A stretch of 10,211 nucleotides of DNA, taken from assembly GCA_934623545.1 (NCBI GenBank), contig CAKTVN010000042.1, positions 1 to 10,211 of the forward strand, given 5' to 3'. Shown here one piece after another: positions 5,347 to 10,211 of this stretch. This DNA is from an uncultured Oscillospiraceae bacterium (GTDB lineage Bacteria > Bacillota > Clostridia > Oscillospirales > Oscillospiraceae). The number at the start of each line of letters is the position of its first letter. The stretch's first letter is position 1. A program made the position numbers and the translations under genes. A model generated the notes under the pieces. It saw nothing but the letters and a program-made list of their open reading frames with translations, did not search any database and was not told where the DNA came from.

Positions 5347-5703
5347 ATGGACAGTCTTTACCTCATTTTGCTTGCCCTGTTCCTTCTTGTGATCATCCCG
5401 CAGATCATGCGGCGAAGGAGGATCGCGGCAGTCAGACATATATTGAACCAGAAAATGCAGAACAAGGAGAACAGTGAAATGAAAGAGCTGGCAAAACGGT
5501 TTATCGGAGAAGAGTGCATCATTTATACGATCACCTCGAATGACGGCAGCGTACAGGGCGTGATAACGGAGATCGATGACGGCGGCATGGTCATCGAGAA
5601 GAAGACGGGCGAGCTGGAGATCGTCAATCTGGATTTCGTCACCCGCATCCGGCAATATCCGAGGAAGAAAAGCGGCAAGAAAAAGGAGATCATATTAGAC
5701 TGA
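5347..5703 (+). CDS. Small membrane-anchored DUF6897-like protein
   Basis: A 118-residue protein starting 24 bp after the DUF3169 stop, with GGAAGGG (5331-5337) upstream of the ATG. Residues 3-19 are one hydrophobic anchor, followed by the positively charged MRRRRIAAVRH, which predicts a cytoplasmic C-terminal domain. That domain (about 45-118) reads MKELAKRFIGEECIIYTI, then GVITEIDDGGMVIEKK, EIVNLDFVTRIRQYPRKK and ends KKKEIILD. It is a small beta-rich module that I recall as DUF6897; the family name is from memory and less certain than the gene call. An internal ATG at 5479 preceded by GGAGAACAGTGAA could give a soluble form. Function unknown. Spacing places it in the XRE/DUF3169 transcript. 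Confidence 0.7.
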   Translation: MDSLYLILLALFLLVIIPQIMRRRRIAAVRHILNQKMQNKENSEMKELAKRFIGEECIIYTITSNDGSVQGVITEIDDGGMVIEKKTGELEIVNLDFVTRIRQYPRKKSGKKKEIILD

Positions 5704-5799
5704 CCCTATCGTCCGATCATCGGGGTGAGCGGCGTCGGGGCGTGTGTCTGTGATGTGCTATGCCAGAAAAGGAAAAAGGCGGAAAAATCCGGAACCTTT

Positions 5800-5828
5800 T
5801 TGAATTTCAAGCGTCTATATGCTATACG
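5800..5828 (+). promoter_or_regulatory. Promoter of the ABC transporter operon
   Basis: TTGAAT (5800-5805), a 17-bp spacer ending in TGC, and TATACG (5823-5828) make a -35 with an extended -10. The predicted start is near 5835. A leader hairpin follows: GCGCGG (5836-5841) with CCGCGC (5861-5866), enclosing GCGAA/TTCGC (5843-5847/5851-5855), just before the ribosome site at about 5879-5886. It could stabilise the 5' end of the transcript. Confidence 0.6.
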
Positions 5829-5894
5829 CACCGCAGCGCGGAGCGAATGCTTCGCCTGTGCCGCGCACAAAGAGAAAGCGAGGAAAAAACGATC

Positions 5895-6601
<707 letters not shown>

Positions 6602-6608
<7 letters not shown>

Positions 6609-8200
6609 GAGTCCTTCTGAAAAAGCAGCTGGCTGAAATCTTCCGCGGCTACTTCTATGACGCGAAGAAAAACAAAGCCCGCCCCAAGGCGGCTGTGATC
6701 GGCTATATCGTCCTGTTCGCCGTCGTCATGCTCGGTCTTCTGGGCGGTATCTTCACATTCCTGTCTGCCTCGATCTGCGGCGCGATGTCCGCTGTCGGGA
6801 TGGACTGGCTCTACTTTGCGCTGATGGGGCTGCTCGCAGTCCTGCTCGGCGCGTTCGGCAGCGTCTTCAACACCTATTCCGGGCTGTATCTTGCAAAGGA
6901 CAATGACCTTCTGCTGTCGATGCCGATCCCAGTCCGCGTCATCATGGCGTCGCGGCTTTTGAGCGTGTATCTCATGGGTCTGATGTACTCCGGCGTCGTC
7001 ATCATCCCGGCGGTCCTCGTCTACTGGGTCCGAATTTCCTCCTCTGCGGCTGCCATTGCGGGCGGCATCCTGTTCGTGCTGCTGATCTCGGTGTTTGTCA
7101 TGACGCTCTCCTGTGCGCTCGGCTGGGTCGTCGCGAAGATCAGCCTGAAGCTGAAAAACAAGAGCTTCATCACCGTTCTGGTCTCGCTGCTCTTCTTTGG
7201 CGCGTACTACTTCTTCTATTTCAAGGCGCAGGTCGTCATCCGCGATCTCATCGCGAACGCCGCCGTATACGGCGCGCGCATTCAGGGCTCGGCTTACCCG
7301 GTCTATCTCTTTGGGCGCGCCGCGACCGGCGATCTTCACGCCACGCTGATCGTCACGGCAGCCGTCGCCGCGCTGTTCGCGCTGATGTGGTATCTGATCT
7401 CGCGCAGCTTTCTGCGCCTCGCGACCTCGACCGGACGCGCAGAGCGCAAGGTCTACCGCGAGCGCGCTGCAAAGCAGCACAGCGCCGCTTCCGCGCTGCT
7501 TCGCAAGGAGCTTGGGCGCTTCACCTCCAGCCCGAACTATATGCTCAACTGCGGCATGGGCGTTCTGATGCTCCTGCTTGGCGGCGCAGCGCTGCTGTGG
7601 AAGGGCGGCTCCTTCCTCCCGGCGATGAGCGACGTCTTCGACGGCAGACCCGGCTGCGTCTCGGCGCTACTGTGCGCCATCGTCTGCGCGCTTGCCGCGA
7701 TGAACGACATGGCAGCTCCGTCTGTCTCGCTTGAGGGCAAAAGTCTCTGGCTCATGCAGTCGCTTCCGGTCACGCCGTGGCAGGTGCTGCGCGCCAAGCT
7801 CTCGGTGCAGCTGCTGCTGACCGGTATTCCGGTTCTGTTCTGCGCGCTCTGTGTGCTGCTTGTGTACCCGTGCGGTGCACTCGAGGCGCTCTTCATTCTG
7901 TTGCTTCCGCTGCTCTACACCCTGTTTTCGGCGCTGCTTGCCCTTGCACTCGGACTGAAGCTGCCGAACCTCGCCTGGACGAACGAGCTCACGCCCATCA
8001 AGCAGAGCGCCTGCGTCGCCATCTCGCTTTTTGGCGGCTGGGTCTATGCGCTGGTGCTCGGCGGCGGATATCTGCTCTTCGGCTGGCAGCTCGGCTTTGC
8101 GGGCTTCATGGGGCTCCTTGCGCTTCTGACGCTCGCCGCCTCCGCCGGGCTGTACGCGTGGCTCCGCGGAAGAGGCAGCCGCGCGTTCGCAGCGCTGTAG
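6602..8200 (+). CDS. Large ABC exporter permease, about 12 membrane helices
   Basis: A 532-residue integral membrane subunit translated from an ATG inside the end of the ATPase gene, implying coupling. About 12 helices can be drawn (near 31-57, 69-90, 115-141, 150-176, 186-207, 245-267, 315-333, 353-372, 402-423, 428-451, 470-492, 497-521), with a charged cytoplasmic linker at 275-312. The two halves share a motif: LLLSMPIPVRVIMASRLLSV (103-122) and LWLMQSLPVTPWQVLRAKLSV (382-402), each leading into a helix. This suggests an internal duplication, so one polypeptide may supply both transmembrane halves and pair with two copies of the ATPase. The architecture resembles the Pfam 'putative ABC exporter' permeases (ABC_tran_2, from memory). 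Substrate not predictable. Confidence 0.85.
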
Positions 8201-8227
8201 CGTCCGCTTTTTCATTGTCTCAAGTGC

Positions 8228-8257
8228 AGCGCTTGTCAAAAGCTTTTGACAAGCGCT
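8228..8257. repeat. Perfect 30-bp palindrome downstream of the ABC operon
   Basis: Bases 8228-8242 (AGCGCTTGTCAAAAG) are the exact reverse complement of 8243-8257, with no spacer. As RNA it would form a strong hairpin with a few bases of loop on either strand. No T-run follows directly on either side, so it is not a textbook terminator, although it lies 28 bp past the permease stop. A dimeric-protein binding site or a transcript-end stabiliser are alternatives. Confidence 0.7.
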
Positions 8258-8290
8258 CAAGCAGAAAACGCTGCGCTGGTTTTTTGTTTG
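8256..8290 (-). repeat. Dispersed repeat, partial copy 3 (hairpin head only)
   Basis: On the bottom strand from 8279 the sequence CCAGCGCAGCGTTTTCTGCTT matches the opening of copy 1 at about 19 of 24 positions. As in copy 1, the 11-nt CCAGCGcAGCG is the loop of a hairpin. The arms are 8259-8268 and beyond, with the T-rich segment ending near 8290. On the top-strand RNA the two imperfect pairs become G-U wobbles. The rest of the repeat is absent or unrecognisable. Confidence 0.4.
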
Positions 8291-8305
8291 AAAAGGCTGC
8301 ACAAT

Positions 8306-8404
8306 GCTTCGTCGAAACAAACTGCATATCCCTCGCTTTGCTGCGGGCGGCAAAGCGCGTCCGTTTCATTGTTTCTCCTCTCCAAATGTGAAGCGCTTCG
8401 CTGG
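8306..8404 (-). repeat. Dispersed repeat, copy 2 (reverse orientation)
   Basis: The reverse complement aligns without gaps to 395-493. Conserved blocks are CCAGCGAAGCG (8404-8394), TTTGGAGAGGA and GCGAGGGATATG. An internal stem CGCTTTGC/GCAAAGCG (8334-8341 with 8350-8357) sits at the same alignment position as the second hairpin of copy 1, with compensating base changes. The left arm of copy 1's first hairpin is not conserved here. Like copy 1, it lies 3' of a gene and antisense to it. Confidence 0.7.
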
Positions 8405-8428
8405 ATCCGCGCCTGCATTGTGTAGTGT

Positions 8429-8461
8429 GTTTTATGCGGCGTACACGCCGCCGCATAAAAC
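8429..8461. repeat. Perfect 12-bp stem hairpin
   Basis: GTTTTATGCGGC (8429-8440) and GCCGCATAAAAC (8450-8461) form a perfect stem with a 9-nt loop. The A/T ends give a short T-run inside the stem on both strands, so weak bidirectional termination is possible. Confidence 0.6.
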
Positions 8462-8475
8462 AGATGCACATTTTA

Positions 8476-8495
8476 TTCCGCCGTGCACGGCGGAA
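8476..8495. repeat. Perfect 20-bp palindrome
   Basis: TTCCGCCGTG followed immediately by CACGGCGGAA. It lies 14 bp after the 8429-8461 hairpin and about 120 bp before the symporter promoter. It may be part of the transcription barrier between the ABC operon and the symporter or a protein-binding site; the sequence does not decide. Confidence 0.6.
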
Positions 8496-8613
8496 CTCTG
8501 CGAGGCTTTTCCAACCTGCTGCACCGCACTTTTTACGTCTGCATTCTTGATCAGATTTTACGTTATTCTTATTTCTGGAACAATTATACGGATTTCTATC
8601 AACCTGTGGTTGT

Positions 8614-8642
8614 TTGACACATGGCGGCGCATACGATATAAT
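8614..8642 (+). promoter_or_regulatory. Perfect consensus promoter of the symporter gene
   Basis: TTGACA (8614-8619), 17 bp, TATAAT (8637-8642). Transcription should start near 8649, leaving a leader of about 200 nt before the ATG at 8853. Confidence 0.85.
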
Positions 8643-8700
8643 TTAATGAGTATGCAAAAGAAAATATACAGTTATATCCATTTATAGGAACATGAGGCTC

Positions 8701-8780
8701 TTCCGCAGTCCGATTTTTCCTCTGCGAAGCGTGCTGTGCCGCTGCGGGCTTTGTAGCGCTCCGCAGCGTTTTCTGTCCTT
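8701..8780 (+). promoter_or_regulatory. Candidate attenuator in the symporter leader
   Basis: CGCTGCGG (8740-8747) pairs perfectly with CCGCAGCG (8761-8768), followed by TTTTCTGTCCTTT, which resembles an intrinsic terminator with an imperfect T-tract. Upstream, CCGCAG (8703-8708) could instead pair with CTGCGG (8742-8747), breaking the terminator. This is the classic arrangement of mutually exclusive hairpins. An ATG at 8692 with AGGA just before it opens a frame across this segment and could act as a leader peptide. There is no T-box consensus. The switching is inferred. Confidence 0.35.
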
Positions 8781-8852
8781 TGGCGCTGTATATTTACTCG
8801 TTTTCATGCGTTTTTCATGCGAAGAGAAAGAAGAAAGAAAAGGAGAATCTGT

Positions 8853-10208
8853 ATGCAGCGTGAATCCTTCCGCTCCCGTCTGGGCTTCCTGCTCGTCAGC
8901 GCGGGCTGCGCCATCGGCATCGGCAACGTCTGGCGCTTTCCGTATGTCACAGGTCAGAACGGCGGTGGTCTTTTCGTCCTCATTTATCTGATCTGCCTGC
9001 TTGTGATGGGCGTCCCGGTCCTGACGATGGAGCTTGCCGTCGGCCGCGCGGGCAGAAGCAGTGCGGTCCGCGCGTATCAGGCGCTGGAAAAGCCGGGTCA
9101 GAAGTGGCACATCCACGGCTGGTTCTGCCTGCTCGGCTGCTGCCTGCTTATGATGTACTACACGACCGTCACCGGCTGGATGGTCAACTATTTTGGCAAA
9201 TTCCTGACCGGTACCTTCCACAGCGGCATGGATACCGAGTCCGTCAGCGGCGAGTTCCTCGCTATGCTCTCGAGCCCCGGCAAGATGGCGATCTGGACCG
9301 AGATCGTTGTGCTGCTCGGCTTTTTGGTTTGCAGCTTCGGGCTTCAGAAGGGGCTCGAGCGCGTGAGCAAGGTCATGATGCTGGCGCTGTTGGCGCTGAT
9401 CGTTGTGCTCGCGGTCCACAGTCTGACGCTCCCCGGCGCGGCGGAGGGCATGAAGTTCTATCTTGTCCCATCGCTGGACGCGGTCCGCGAAAACGGGCTC
9501 GGACATATCATCACCGCCGCCATGAACCAGGCGTTCTTCACGCTCAGCCTCGGCATCGCCGCGATGGAGATCTTCGGAAGCTATATGTCGGACGACCAGA
9601 CGCTTCCCGGCGAGGCAGTGCGCATCTGCCTGCTCGACACCTTCGTCGCGCTGATGGCGGGCACGATCATCTTCCCCGCCTGCTTCTCGTTTGGCATTGA
9701 GACCGGACAGGGTCCGTCGCTCATCTTCCAGACGCTGCCCAATGTTTTCGTGAACATGGCTGGCGGGCGCTTCTGGGGCACGCTGTTCTTCCTGTTCATG
9801 ATCTTTGCGAGCTTCTCTACAGTGCTCGCCGTGTTTGAGAACATCCTTGCCATCTGCATTGACACCTTCGGCTGGAGCCGGAAAAAAGCAACGCTCATCG
9901 GCGGCATCCTGATCGCGCTGCTCAGTCTGCCGTGCGTGTTCGGCTACAACCTCTGGTCGAACGTGCATCTGATCGGCGGGCGCGACATCCTCGACAGCGA
10001 GGACTTCCTCGTCAGTAACCTCCTGCTCCCCATCGGCTCGCTGGTCTATCTGCTGTTCTGTGTCACGAAAATGGGCTGGGGCTTTGACAAGTACCTCGCC
10101 GAGGCGAACCGTGGGACCGGGCTGAAGATCTCTCCGAAGCTGAAGCTCTATTTCCAGTGGGTGCTCCCCATCTTGATCCTCATTATCCTGGTACAGGGAC
10201 TGATCTGA
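8853..10208 (+). CDS. Sodium-dependent transporter of the neurotransmitter:sodium symporter (NSS/SNF) family
   Basis: A 451-residue membrane protein, complete, with the size and roughly 11-helix plan usual for bacterial members such as MhsT. ATG 8853 is preceded by AAAGGAG; the in-frame ATG 12 codons earlier would add a very basic tail and has no better site. TM1 carries the family signature AGCAIGIGNVWRFPYVTGQNGG (split around residues 17-38), with the unwound GIGN segment that binds sodium and the substrate's amino-acid backbone in studied homologues. TM6 has NQAFFTLSLG (225-234), also a binding segment. TM7 begins LLDTFVALMAG; an acidic residue there often accompanies chloride independence in bacterial NSS, a tentative reading. 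Substrate is probably an amino acid, perhaps hydrophobic or aromatic. Single-gene unit with its own promoter. Confidence 0.93.
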   Translation: MQRESFRSRLGFLLVSAGCAIGIGNVWRFPYVTGQNGGGLFVLIYLICLLVMGVPVLTMELAVGRAGRSSAVRAYQALEKPGQKWHIHGWFCLLGCCLLMMYYTTVTGWMVNYFGKFLTGTFHSGMDTESVSGEFLAMLSSPGKMAIWTEIVVLLGFLVCSFGLQKGLERVSKVMMLALLALIVVLAVHSLTLPGAAEGMKFYLVPSLDAVRENGLGHIITAAMNQAFFTLSLGIAAMEIFGSYMSDDQTLPGEAVRICLLDTFVALMAGTIIFPACFSFGIETGQGPSLIFQTLPNVFVNMAGGRFWGTLFFLFMIFASFSTVLAVFENILAICIDTFGWSRKKATLIGGILIALLSLPCVFGYNLWSNVHLIGGRDILDSEDFLVSNLLLPIGSLVYLLFCVTKMGWGFDKYLAEANRGTGLKISPKLKLYFQWVLPILILIILVQGLI

Positions 10209-10211
10209 CAC

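Larger units (their letters stand above)
8201..8613. other. Repeat- and palindrome-rich intergenic region
   Basis: No credible gene lies here. It contains a short T-run after the permease stop (8211-8215), a perfect 30-bp palindrome (8228-8257), a partial and a full reverse-oriented copy of the dispersed repeat (8256-8290 and 8306-8404), and hairpins at 8429-8461 and 8476-8495. An AT-rich stretch leads into the symporter promoter. Open frames on either strand are shadows of the repeat. Confidence 0.7.

Noticed and set aside
5760..5894. N-terminal extension of the ABC ATPase from ATG 5760
   Set aside because: The extra 45 residues match nothing in ABC ATPases, the promoter lies inside this stretch, and ATG 5895 has a proper ribosome site.
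8220..8471. Small leftward protein genes of 70-83 aa
   Set aside because: They are translations of the dispersed repeat and its palindromes, with overlapping starts and no independent coding evidence.
8649..8852. T-box riboswitch before the symporter
   Set aside because: The conserved T-box sequence (AGGGTGGNACCGCG-like) is not present in the leader.
8682..10211. Long leftward open frame (over 500 aa) opposite the symporter
   Set aside because: Its composition is dominated by Glu, Asp, Gln, His and Arg, as expected for the antisense of GC-biased membrane-protein codons; the forward frame is an unmistakable NSS transporter.

Overview
The window looks like chromosomal DNA from a moderately GC-rich Clostridia member, probably a gut Oscillospirales or Ruminococcaceae relative. 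This is inferred from gene content (a DUF4317 protein, a DUF6897-like protein, a small XRE regulator paired with a DUF3169 membrane protein), strong AGGAGG-type ribosome binding sites and sigma-A type promoters. No taxonomic marker gene is present. There is no rRNA, tRNA, CRISPR array or recognisable transposase or integrase.

Layout. Bases 1-747 hold no convincing protein gene. They contain a leftward terminator-like hairpin at the edge, a dispersed repeat copy (383-493) and a run of eight short stem-loops (558-740). A leftward DUF4317 gene (748-1875) ends in one of those stem-loops. Divergently, a consensus-like promoter (1951-1979) drives a structured leader of about 280 nt and then hflK and hflC (2266-4153), which overlap by 8 bp and end in a strong intrinsic terminator (4175-4216).

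A second rightward unit starts at a perfect TTGACA-17-TATAAT promoter (4224-4252) with an inverted repeat at the predicted transcription start. It encodes a small XRE repressor, a six-helix DUF3169 membrane protein and a small membrane-anchored DUF6897-like protein. A third unit with its own promoter (5800-5828) encodes an ABC-2 type ATPase and its 12-helix permease, which overlap by 7 bp.

Bases 8201-8852 are again non-coding. They hold a perfect 30-bp palindrome, two inverted-orientation copies (one partial) of the repeat seen at 383-493, two more hairpins, a perfect consensus promoter (8614-8642) and a leader with a possible attenuator. They precede a complete sodium:neurotransmitter-symporter family transporter (8853-10208).

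The protein genes are mostly membrane functions: SPFH membrane-protease modulators, a regulator/membrane-protein cassette, an ABC exporter and an amino-acid symporter. They are recognisable families in ordinary operons. The most unusual material is intergenic: a repeat family whose copies keep an ungapped alignment, a compensated stem and a protein-like substitution pattern, plus the structured leaders before hflK and the symporter.
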